Origin: Tomocerus qinae
Lineage: Eukaryota; Arthropoda; Collembola; Entomobryomorpha; Tomoceridae
DNA length: 64,000 nt
Direction of reading: 5' to 3'
NCBI GenBank assembly: GCA_020055645.1
Contig: CM034546.1
Span: 22,940,001 to 23,004,000 of the forward strand
Made by a program: the position numbers and the translations under genes. Positions within the stretch are counted from its first letter, which is position 1. Each line of letters opens with the position of its first letter. A model generated the notes under the pieces. It was not told the DNA's origin. It saw only the letters and a list, made by a program, of their open reading frames with translations, and searched no databases. Below are positions 32,783 to 43,131 of the stretch, in pieces.

Positions 32783-34455
32783 ATATACTGCAATGTGGAA
32801 TGCAAAAGTTCTGATATATTAAAAGTACTCCATGCCTCGGCATTGAGATTAGTCTCAAAAATCTACCAATTCTATGGTACATTATTATTATTATACTTAT
32901 TGCCCCGTTACGAACTTCATTAAATTTGGATCAAATCTGATTTACGGTTGCCAAATAGTGTCAGCTTTTCCCTATTACCACTACGGGCGGTGGGTCTTGA
33001 ACCATAGGTTTCTGAAAAATTACAATCTCTTTGTTTTAAAAAAGTAAAAGCACGAGTTCGTACAACTACAAAGTAAAAAATATTGGTTCTAATCAAATAA
33101 AACCATATTTAACGAAATATTCGGAAATTATTGTAATAGCAACACTGCAAAGGCGTAGATTTGTTACGAATTAATGTAATGAAAACAATATATCTTGGTA
33201 TTCTAACATTCTCTAATGAGGTCGATATTTTGCAATGAAATAGTAGTAATAATAACAATAAAACTGTGTCAGTGAAACTGACTGTATGCTGATGACTGAG
33301 CCTTGCCTGATGCACTAACCACAGTTTTATCCCCTCTTGAGATTTCAGTTTTCTGTTTGTTATGAATTTATGTGATTGTTACCCAGATATATACGCCAGT
33401 ACGGCTTATGAGACTACCGGCAACACTATATACCAGTACAATTATAAATAATATTTATTGGAAGACAATTATTGTCAATTATCGGCCACAAACACAGTAT
33501 TTATTATAATAATAAACAGATAAGCTTTATTTATATAAATACATATATTATCATTACATGACGTTTTTATGTTATAAAAATGTTTAAACGTATTTATATC
33601 AGAGCTACAGCAATTTGTTGCAGTTAGCCCGGTGCATATTTATTATTGTGATATTCTCATCATACAAGACGATTGACATTTCCCTCCTGATATTGCATTG
33701 AATACACATAATATTGATTTGATTTTTACAAATTTCATGTAATCACTATCATTGAACACGAAAATGTGCCAGTGAGAATTGTAAAATATCTGTGTTGCTC
33801 CATTTTGATAATAACACTGCACTGTTCTTAATAAACAAAGTCGCCAATAATAATGCTGCTGAATTTAAAAAATTGTGGTTTAGACTTTAATAAATGATTT
33901 AATTTAAATTCAGACTTATATCAGACTTGTAGAAATAAGGCTTCATTTTATATTTGTCGAGGTACATAACTTTAGATGACGCGAACGCGATATAGCTATA
34001 GGTTAAGTAAAGGTGGCAGGTGGGTTAATTTTAAGTATTTGTATATCAAAGATATTTCTGAAAATCAATGTCAGATACAGAAATTTTAATCAGGAACTGA
34101 AAAAATTTAAGTAACCGCTGTCTAAATAATGTTAAATTTGTCCTGTTGGTTATTATGTTGTTTAAAATTTAACGTTCTCATCCAGAGGATGATCTCCAGT
34201 ACTTCGGTAATTGAATTTTACATCAAAGAATGCGCTCACCTGTTTTAATATATCTATCAGATGTTCATTAAAATGCAAAGGTTGCTGGTCATATTATACT
34301 TTGGGTTTGGACTAATACCTAGGGCTTCGTCGATTTCGTAGCTGTAGACTTTTTTAAAAGAGTCCCACAACAACGACTGATTGATGTCTCCTGGGGCATA
34401 AATTAATAATAATGCCATTGTTGAGGAAGTTAGGACTGGTCCCGTAAGTGGAGCC
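32783..34455. other. no gene recognised
   Basis: AT-rich DNA without recognisable exons, RNA genes or tandem repeats. Confidence 0.4.
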
Positions 34456-34463
34456 TTTTCCAT

Positions 34464-35236
34464 CAGTGTACAAAATACCATTTACCACATACCACTGGTA
34501 CACGTGGTTTTGTACACTGATGGTATTTTGGTGGTATTTAATGTTAAATACCACCACCTATAAAATAGTGGTAAGTGGTAAAAATGGTAAAAATAATTTT
34601 GTTTAAGTTGCGCTTAGATTTTGAACCAAATTCAGTGCCAAAATATGAAATAGCTTAGCAGCTGTTGATTGTTGTTACAAATTGATAAGTGTTCAACATA
34701 GTTGCATTCAACCAATTTGAGCATTATTACCTCTTATTTGCCGATGGAGAATTAAATTGCCTTCATATCAATTCTAATTTGGCGATACCAAATACTATCT
34801 AGGTTTTGGTAACAATTTTTTTTTATAAATTTCGGTGGTGAACAATCAAGTAAATAGGATTAATTTGATGATGAAGACCTGTTTTATACTTCTCACCATC
34901 ACTTCACTTTCACGTTTTGTGACGTCACAACAGTTAATTTGTAATTAGCAAAAACGTGTTTCCATTTTGGTTTCCAACGTAATGACGTCATTTTGACGTC
35001 ACAAACCGTGAAAGTGAAGTGAAAATGAGAAGTATAAAACAGGTCTAATAAGAAGCTAATTGGAAACATTTCATAGGAAATAAAGTTTTAAAACTTATAT
35101 TTTGGAAAATCTTGTGTATCTTTACTCTGTACTAATCCGTTTAATCAATCGCTAAAATTTACCATTTTTACCGTTAAATGCATTTTTACCACTGATGGTA
35201 AAAAAGCCTAAAAAGTGTGGTAAGTTTTGTACGCTG
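34464..35236. mobile_element. hAT-type non-autonomous element, 773 bp
   Basis: The left end CAGTGTACAAAATACC and the inverted right end CAGCGTACAAAAC share the hAT pattern CAG...CTG. Flanking 8-bp sequences TTTTCCAT (34456-34463) and TTTGCCAT (35237-35244) match at 7 of 8 positions. Subterminal TACCACA / TGGTAA motifs repeat near both ends. No transposase. A smaller palindrome (34875-35046) is nested inside. Confidence 0.75.
34875..35046. mobile_element. nested palindromic MITE with CRE-like sites
   Basis: The ends AGACCTGTTTTATACTTCTC and GAGAAGTATAAAACAGGTCT are perfect inverted repeats; the arms continue through CACTTCACTTTCACG. TGACGTCA-type motifs (GTGACGTCAC, TGACGTCATTTTGACGTCAC) sit near the centre and match the CREB/ATF consensus. 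It has inserted into the hAT-type element and is 172 bp long. Confidence 0.78.
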
Positions 35237-35620
35237 TTTGCCATGTGATATCACTCTGTAGTGTGGCAGTGCACCGCATATAATTTACATGCATGGTCAA
35301 ACTATTTATTATTCCATTATTGCCTGTTATCCATATCCAGAGATAAGACAAGGTAGTCTGTTTAACCGACATGCTAACGCTACGTAGAAATCGATGCAAT
35401 ATTTATTCTGATCTCCGTAATTACCATATTATCGATCTTGGACCCTACCCCATAGTGATTGGCAATAACTTGCCATTTGCATTGTGCCGTTTAAATTTCA
35501 CCTCCTTTAACTCAAATCAACTCTGACCTCTACAAAGTCACATTCCTTCTTTACTTATAGCGAAGCGACAACGCCCCAAAAATCAAATCTTTGTCACTTA
35601 TCTGACAGTTGCGAGTTACC

Positions 35621-36885
35621 ACTTCCACATCCAAGCCTAAAAACTTCCGCGGACTACCAAGTGTGGTACAATTGTACCACGCAGCAGTATCCAAGTGTGG
35701 TACAATTTACCACACAAGGTTTCGTGTTTTTATACTTGTAGCCAAACCAATGGTTAAGGCCCTACTCTTGCTAACATGGCAATAACCAAGTGTGGTACAA
35801 TTGTACCACATAGCAAAACCCAATGTGGTACAATTGTACCACACCGGGATACATACATACGGCCAGCGTATAGTCTCTAATATGCATTCCGTAGGCTTAT
35901 AGTCGATACTAACAGATTAATTGGCATTCTTTCGGCTAATAGTTTTTGTTTACAGATTAATTTACATTTTGTCAACTTATATCAAGTGATTACAATTTAA
36001 TATGCATTCGGTCGGGTTATAGTCGATGATTACAATTTAATATACATTCCGTCGGTTTATAGTCGAAGCTCACAGTTAAATTTGCAATCTTTCGGCTAAT
36101 AGTCGATGTTTACTGAATTATTTACATTCCGGCGGCTTATATTCGGTGATTACAATTTAATATTAATTCCGGCGGCTTATAGTCGATGATTGCAATTTAA
36201 TATTAATTCCGTCCGACTATAGTCGGTGATTACCATTTACTATGCATTCTGTCGGCTTATAATCGATGATAACAGAATAATTTATTTTCTTTCGGCTAAT
36301 GTTTGATGCTTACAGATTAATTCACATTCCGTCGGCTTATAGTCGGTGATTATAATTTAATATGCATTTCGTCGGCTTAAAGTCGATGGTAAAAATTAAT
36401 TTGAATTCTTTCGTCTTCGAAATTTGAATATTTTTGGCTTAAATTCGACGATAGCAAATTAATTTCCATTTTTTCGGTCAGTATTAAAAGAATAAAAATT
36501 AATTTAAACACCGTCGGCTTATAGTCGACTATAGAAAATTAATTTGCTTACTAGCATTGCATTAATTATATTAATTTACTAAATATTTACCATTTATTCT
36601 CGCCAACATGGCAGTATCCAAGTGTGGTACAATAGTACCACCCCAGATAAGAAACCTTCTTTGTGGTACAAATGTACCACATTGGATACTGCCATGTTAG
36701 CGATGACTTCGTCTTAGTTTTTCAACTATAAAAAATTGAAAAAATCTTCAAAATAACTTCAAAATATTTTTAAAAATTGTAAAACAATATTCCTGAAAGG
36801 TACCTGAAAGCTGGATGTAATTCAGTTGAAAGGAGGGGAAATAAAGGCGTTGTGGTGTAATTGTACCACACTTGGATGTGGAAGT
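35621..36885. mobile_element. TIR element with minisatellite core, 1265 bp
   Basis: Perfect 15-bp terminal inverted repeats ACTTCCACATCCAAG / CTTGGATGTGGAAGT are flanked by the direct repeat GTTACC (35615-35620 and 36886-36891). Just inside both ends lie multiple copies of a palindrome, GTGGTACAATTGTACCAC, at about 35662, 35697, 35793, 35822, 36624, 36662 and 36855 (some imperfect). The middle is a 40-bp tandem array. No coding capacity. The superfamily is not assigned: a 6-bp duplication with these ends does not match a family I can name with confidence. Confidence 0.75.
35880..36545 (+). repeat. minisatellite, about 40-bp unit
   Basis: Consensus parts are CATTCCGTCGGCTTATAGTCGATGATTACAATTTAATATG-like, split here as GTCGGCTTATAGTCGATGAT and TACAATTTAATATGCATTCC. 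About 16 diverged copies form the core of the 35621-36885 element. Confidence 0.85.
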
Positions 36886-36891
36886 GTTACC

Positions 36892-38078
36892 ACCAACAGA
36901 TCTACAGCCAAAATAAAAGTTTGAAGGTCACCAGTAAACATACTTTTTCTTAGAAACATTTACTAAATTTATTTATAAAAAAATTACGAAGACAAAAATT
37001 TCTTTATTTTTCTCAATTGTGAGGAAGTGGGGTGGACACGTTACTCCGTTGTGGTAAGAATGTAACATTCGTGCAGACTCTCCTATCTTATTTTGCTTGT
37101 AAAATTAAAATTACGAGCCAAGTAAATTGAGAAAATATTGTTGACAATTTCCTGTACCCGCATATGTATCGTTGATCACGTTCTAAGGCCGCTATCATAT
37201 TGCATTTTAAATCTGTTTATTTTTATGTCCTTTGTTATAATGTCATTTGAGCACATTGTGTGATGTGGCGTTTATATTCCAACTTTAACACATAATAACT
37301 GTCGTGTCAATTATGATTGATCGATGATGAATTGTTATTATGATTACCAGTCTAACTATACATCTGCAATTGGTTTCCTATGCACCGTTTGGTTTTCATG
37401 GCATTTAATTCTCAATGACCCCTTTTTACCTTAGGCGTATCTCAATGTAAACGATAATTTATATTAAATAATCATTAATACTTATTGATTGAGAGCTGGA
37501 AGAAATTCGATTATAATTTTTATTATTATTGTGTAAACGAAATACACTGGAATTTTACAAAGAAAGTAAACTATTGACCATGGGTTGTTACAATTGTTAT
37601 ATGAGAAATAATTTAGCGTATTGTATTGTTTATTCGTAAAAAATGTACACATTTGTGAAATAGAATCGAAATTGTTGACATTTCCACTTCCTCTTTGATT
37701 CATCAATTTGTTCGAACGTGATGCAAAAGTTATGAAATGTAGGGAAATGTGAGAATTCATTTAAAGAACTTTTGGCTGATTTTATATAGAGGGTAGGCTT
37801 ATATAACGATTATATATGATATTAAAGTTAAACGTTTATATTGACACTTGGGTATTTAGATTTTTATGAGCATTTATTATCCACTGCAACATAGCAATCT
37901 ATCTGTTTTGAATCAATCGTTTTCTTATTGCCACTTTAAGTTTCCCCTGGCATTTTAAAAGCTAAAGGGTTAATGAGTTTATTTCATAGGAGGGGTCTAA
38001 CCTTAAATAATAAAATTTCTATTATTCTATCTTTTCTTTTAAAAAACCAAATCTTCCATTCATGACAGTCTACATGAT
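36892..38078. other. no gene recognised
   Basis: AT-rich DNA. A 92-codon minus-strand frame at 37482-37760 has no family signature or convincing splice sites. Confidence 0.4.
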
Positions 38079-39738
38079 TCAGTTTGGATTAATGATGCCA
38101 TTTAAACAACTCACCACAGTTTGGTCAGTGAGATCAAAGAAACTATCTAAACAATGTGGCTTGCCACAACATCCCTTTTGAAGTAAACCACACAGTACAT
38201 CTTCCCCATTACCAGTTTTACATATGAGTGGAACAAAGTCCTGTCTGTCTTCAACCCAGTCATCAGTACACGTTCCAACTCCACCTCTAATTGTTCCAGT
38301 ACACACTTCAGAACCATATTCGTTGCAGTACGTTCTGTTGTTAATATTAACCTTTAACTTTTGTTGATGATACCAAGATGAATCCGAATTATTAGGTGAA
38401 CGAGTTATTCTTGGAAACCCGACGATGTAGCCCGATTCTAAAAAAGATGTTTGGTAATAAAATAACAACAGTACGAATTGCATAGTATATCAATACTTAT
38501 AAAAGTATAAATATCATTTAAACTCAAATCATTGCGCTATATAGATATAGTATAACTACTCAAACCGTGCCAGTATAACAGATATAAATAAAACATGGAA
38601 ATTTTTGTGATTGTTTCCGCATTTCCAAGAAACCACACAGCTAAAAATAATTAAGAAGGTGTTTAAGAAGAAGATCTATTAATGGTGAATTGTAATCATT
38701 GTTGCGATAAAAGTACGTTACAGTTATAGCTTACGTTAGTGAGTAGTATTTAAAGAATGCTTTCGAAATTTTGGCAAAATAATAAGTTTTAATTAAATGA
38801 ATTATTGTTTATCATTGGTATGCTTCATATTACCTGGAAATTGAAAATTGGCTGGCGCTAATGAAATAGGCCTCACTTCGTCAGTAACTTTCAAAGGATC
38901 TATTTCTAGCACTTTAAGTTCATTCGAGTTACCACAATAATGTTCTACTAAAGTTGCCGTGGTAATCTGTATTGTTTCTTCGTAGTCAGTCCAGGATAGA
39001 GTAGTTCCTGCATAAAAATCTATTTGCTGATGTCCCTGAGGACCCCAGCAATCAGATACTTCTCTTTCTAAAGCGGGTACTAAAACCTGAGTGAGACTCA
39101 AAGAGAATTCCTGTGCAAGACGAAGCGAAGCGAATTATATAAAGAAATTCCCCAACGGTTGCTAAGGACCCTCCAATGATCATAAAGGAGTGTTGACATT
39201 TCGTTTTTGTGGCTAACAAAATTAATTTCATGATTAAAAATGAAGAAACATGTATGTATTTCATTATTCAAGTAATTCTGAATAAGTTGATTGTACTGTA
39301 TTAGATTCGATGTCGATATTAGTGGTACCCATAAGTTAGCCTAGTCAGGGCTTTATTATGTTCGAAATTGGTTATTTAAGTACTATTTCTAACTCTGCGA
39401 ATGCACAACCATGATATTTCAAATATTTACCAGCATACTCCACTCTTTTTCTCAATAACTATGTAGTTAAAATATGATATTTGTCATTGTCATTTCGAAT
39501 TATATTTGTTGGTTGAAGTCTGTATTTTATAATTATTTAAGTGCATATTATAGTAGCTCTACGAAAATGTTAATCAGTCGAAATACTTACTATTATTTTT
39601 TTTAAATTCATCCTGTACTCAGATGTCAGGGAATTAATAATTTTGTCCAATGCTTTTGAAATTTTATTTTTGATATTTTAAAACATCCTTACCAGAAATA
39701 AGTACCAACACCAACGCAAAAAGAAGCTTGAATTCCAT
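38079..39738 (-). pseudogene. S1 (trypsin-fold) protease homologue, triad lost
   Basis: Three minus-strand exons are joined by GT-AG introns. Exon 1 (39693-39738) encodes the signal peptide MEFKLLFALVLVLISG. Exon 2 (38834-39212) has the activation-site-like IIGGSLATVGEF, then SDCWGPQGHQQIDFYAGTTL aligned with the TAAHC loop region, and NELKVLEIDPLKVTDEVRPI aligned with the NDIALL...VRPI block. Exon 3 (38079-38437) reads ESGYIVGFPR, then VCTGTIRGGVGTCTDDWVED and FVPLICKTGNGEDVLCGLL, the position of the GDSGGP block and oxyanion region. His is replaced (HC to DC), Asp by Glu (NDI to NEL) and GDSGGP is absent, so it cannot be a normal protease. Phases between exons fit (1 and 1), but exon 2 is 379 bp, one base off, with a shift between the RFAS and SLSLTQ segments. 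This is probably a pseudogene of a secreted non-catalytic homologue. Confidence 0.65.
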
Positions 39739-39986
39739 TTTATTTGACAGGTGATAAGAAATGCCAAAACTCTATGAGTTAAATGAAGTTTATTTGTATT
39801 GTGTGGAATGTAAGTATAAGCAGCACTCAGCTTCTGCTGCACCTGGCGACAATTGTTACGCAGAGTGCCGTATAGTTACAAATAAAATTGTGTCATCAAG
39901 TATTTTAACTTTGAGGTAATGATATGCAAGGTTTTCAAATTGTTGATAACAATATTATCCCAACAGTTAAATTGGAAAGTAAGCTA

Positions 39987-40329
39987 ATCATGGCGGAAGC
40001 CAATGGAATACGTTTGGTGATACCAACAGATATCATTGCAATTTTCGAAATCTTGTTACTGTCTTTTCTATTTTATATCATGTTACAAAAAATTTTCTGA
40101 CATAGAGTCATCACGAGCATACATCCAATGGGTTACTGAATGTCTTATTAGAAAGAAGATTAGTTGAAGTAGAGCGTAATAACTTTCATACTCCATCATT
40201 AAATGATAATGAAATTCCTGAAACCATTCCAGTTTCTCCTATGATTTCACAATCTAGTAAAGTCAAGTTTCGTCAAGATAGTGATAGAAATTTCGAAAGT
40301 AAACTTACTACTCACATTCACTCACTATG
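39987..40329 (+). pseudogene. unidentified coding remnant
   Basis: A 35-codon frame from ATG at about 39990 reads MAEANGIRLVIPTDIIAIFE then a hydrophobic stretch LLLSFLFYIML before a stop. A second stretch, open from 40106 to 40329, reads GLLNVLLERRLVEVERNNF followed by a Ser/Pro/Asn-rich tail. Together they look like a membrane anchor plus cytoplasmic tail with a frame break, but I recognise no family. Confidence 0.3.
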
Positions 40330-40740
40330 ATCATGATTATACCAATAATAACATTGACAAGACATAATCTTTTTCTCTTATAAATAAATAAACGCAATTA
40401 TTTGTCCACGTACCATTTCAGCATTTGCAGGGACTTTTTAAATAATTCCAAAGGGACTTATTAATAAAACGAAGGGACATAGTCAGCAATTGACCGTTTC
40501 AATTATTTTTCAGTTAATTTTAAATTTTTTCAGGGGACTCATTAAATAGCACCCTATAACTTTCACACATTAAATAACATATTATATAACTTTGTTATTT
40601 TAATGAATTAATCATACTATTTTTTGTAGTTTAAACCTTATTACTGTGTCGTTATCGGCAAACTTTAAAAATAAAGTCAGTAGATCTAATGAAGTCAATA
40701 TAAATATATATGTCGTAGTATAAGTTCACATATGTATATC

Positions 40741-41430
40741 ACTGTCACTGACCTACTTGGTATGGCATGGTGTAATTTAATCAGGCATGTCAGTTGCTGT
40801 TAAATGTTAGGAACCATACTTTACCTTATCTTGTTGCAATGACACACATACCTATACACAGAACAAGTATGTCACTGTTATTGTATTTATTTGCAGGCAT
40901 TGCTTATAATTTGATCCATTTTTTCGGTTGGCCATGCAGAAAGTCGGCCAAAACGGTCAAATTAAACACATCTGTTTTCATTTATTCTGACATAAAATCA
41001 ACTGTTGTTGCTTTAGAAAACTGACTACAAGTTAAATATTTCCAATAAAACGCTATATTTCAAATATTTTGGACATTGTTCCCTTAAAAGTCGATTCAAG
41101 GATATTGATATGATATATTTTACGTCTTTTGACTCCTTTAATCTTCTGACTGTTTCGAACGCGAGCGATTTTAACAAAGGTTTAGTTCTGTACAACAATC
41201 CCTTATTTTAATGGCACGCTTTGCCCTCAATAGTAATGCAATAGGTAATGTTTTTTTGTCAAATTTTATAAATTGACATCGGCACTGATTACCTAAAAAA
41301 CCGTGGACAATGCTTATTATGATAAGGTTGAACCATGAAAGATATAATGTAATAACATTAACTTATTTACAGTGCCTAATATTCTTTCCAAAACACTTTT
41401 GCTGAGTTTTCTACATTTATTGTTTCCCTA
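40741..41430. repeat. duplicated distal flank of SDR unit C
   Basis: Aligns to 59985-60450 and 62700-63110 (shared CTTGTTGCAATGACACACAT, TATGTCACTGTTATT, TTTTTTCGGTTGG, AAAATCAACTGTT, GATTACCTAAAAAA and CAAAACACTTTTGCTGA). It is uninterrupted here, so it serves as the empty-site reference for the insertions at 60456 and 61135. Confidence 0.75.
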
Positions 41431-41799
41431 CGTTGGTTTGTTGTTCTTGCCATTTTTAACTTGGGTGTAATTATACTGACTTCTTTGAGAAAATAAATAA
41501 AATTCAAAATAACAAATATTCTTATATGTAGCGGTTTCCTTGAGTTATTCGATTCCTCAGGATTTCATGTACATAGTGTGCAATGTGCAAGTAAGTGTGT
41601 AACCAATATTTCTCAATATTTTTCGTGGCATAGATAAGTATTTTATTAAAATATTTATTAAATAAAATGAATGTGGAGCATATCGTCCCTTAAGGATGCT
41701 AAAGACCTTAATCCACTTTTCGTTGGGCAGTGAAAAGAGCCTCCCCTCCCTCCACTTTTGGTTGGGCAGTGAAAATAGCCTCAACCCATACGAATGCAT
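41431..41799. other. no gene; repeated GTTGGGCAGTGAAAA motif
   Basis: Two copies of CCACTTTTSGTTGGGCAGTGAAAA lie near 41715 and 41752. A similar CGTCCCTTAAGGAT phrase occurs inside the hAT-type element at 52950. Nothing else is recognised. Confidence 0.4.
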
Positions 41800-42145
41800 T
41801 TAGTGGTACGGATAATTTAGAAACGCAAAATAATTTAGAAAGTACGATTTAACAAACGGAAATAATTTAGAAAGTGCGATTCAGCAAACGGAAATAATTT
41901 AGAAAGTGCGATTTAGCAAACAGAAATAATTTAGAAAGTGCGATTTAGCAAACGGAAATAATTTAAAAAGTACGATTTAGCAAACGGAAATAATTTAGAA
42001 AGTACGATTTAGCAAACGGAAATAATTTAGAAAGTACGATTTAGCAAACGGAAATAATTTAGAAAGAACGATTTTGCAATACAGAAATCATTTAGAAAGT
42101 ACGATTTTGTAATACGGAAATAATTTAGAAAGTGCGATTTTGCAA
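41800..42145 (+). repeat. minisatellite, about 32-bp unit, about 10 copies
   Basis: Units are ATAATTTAGAAAGTGCGATT followed by TAGCAAACGGAA. Copies near the right end change CAAACGG to CAATACGG. The array lies in the 3' intergenic region of SDR unit C. Confidence 0.92.
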
Positions 42146-42628
42146 TGTTTCACATGACTATCCTAGTAAGTTACAAACAATCCTAGTAAGAACAGAGAAA
42201 TTAAACAAACGAGATTGAATATGTAATAAAAGCTTTTTTTTATCGTCGCTTGGATTCTCGTGTGTGTTAACTACTAGGTGCGTGGTTAGCTTATTTATTT
42301 ATTGTCAATATAGCTGAGAGTTAAAAGGGATCAAATTTAGCGTGCCCTGTACTCAGTACTTAACTGAACTGTCCAACTGTCTTTATTTTCATTCAATAGT
42401 CTTTATATGAATATGCCTCAAAATTCCCTTTGCATTAATTTCCCTCTAAAACATGTTTTTGTATGATATTTTCCTGTTAATTGAGAATTAATTTTTGTTC
42501 ATTCATTTTCCTTTAACATGATGACATCGTGTCATTTTACTGGAGTGCCTCCTTTTTTCAATGGATACATTGAAAGCAGTATTTTCGTTGAGTCAATGTC
42601 CCGAAAAAATTTCAAATGGCTTTAGCCA

Positions 42629-42819
42629 CAAGGTATCGAGTGTGCCGTAAATGTCCCACAAAAATAGTGTACGGCATGCCGTAAACTAAAAAATATTGCC
42701 AAAAATCGGATTTACTCCCTGTCAAAAACGACGTCTTTGCCTAATTTACGGCATTTACGGCATTGACGGCATATACGGCATGCCGTACATCAAATCAATT
42801 TACAGCGTTTTATACTCTG
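42629..42819. mobile_element. hAT-type MITE, 191 bp
   Basis: The element (starts CAAGGTATCGAGTG, ends CGTTTTATACTCTG) is flanked by a perfect 8-bp duplication TTTAGCCA (42621-42628 and 42820-42827). Inside are many copies of the palindromic motif TACGGCATGCCGTA and of TTTACGGCAT. The paralogous flank of unit B (near 14369) has a single TTTAGCCC and no insert, an empty site. CA...TG ends with an 8-bp duplication fit hAT. Confidence 0.85.
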
Positions 42820-43131
42820 TTTAGCCAGGGCTATAAAACTGAGAGGCGAGGGAAGAAGAACGAGAACTTCTGTCTGACTTGAAATAAAATGCTAGAATGA
42901 AACAGTCTAAATTATGAGTTTATAGATCCCTAAGTGATGTACAATACGTTTCAACGGATTGTCTAAACCGTCCTTAAATTATCGTGCTTTTAGACGGACA
43001 GAAAAACATACTTTTGCATTCCAGTTTTAGTAATAACCGACAAGTTAAGATTGCAATTCAATTTTAATGTTGGGTTAGACAGAATACAATTTTAATAAAC
43101 ATGATGTTAATCCATGTGGCCCAAGAGTATT

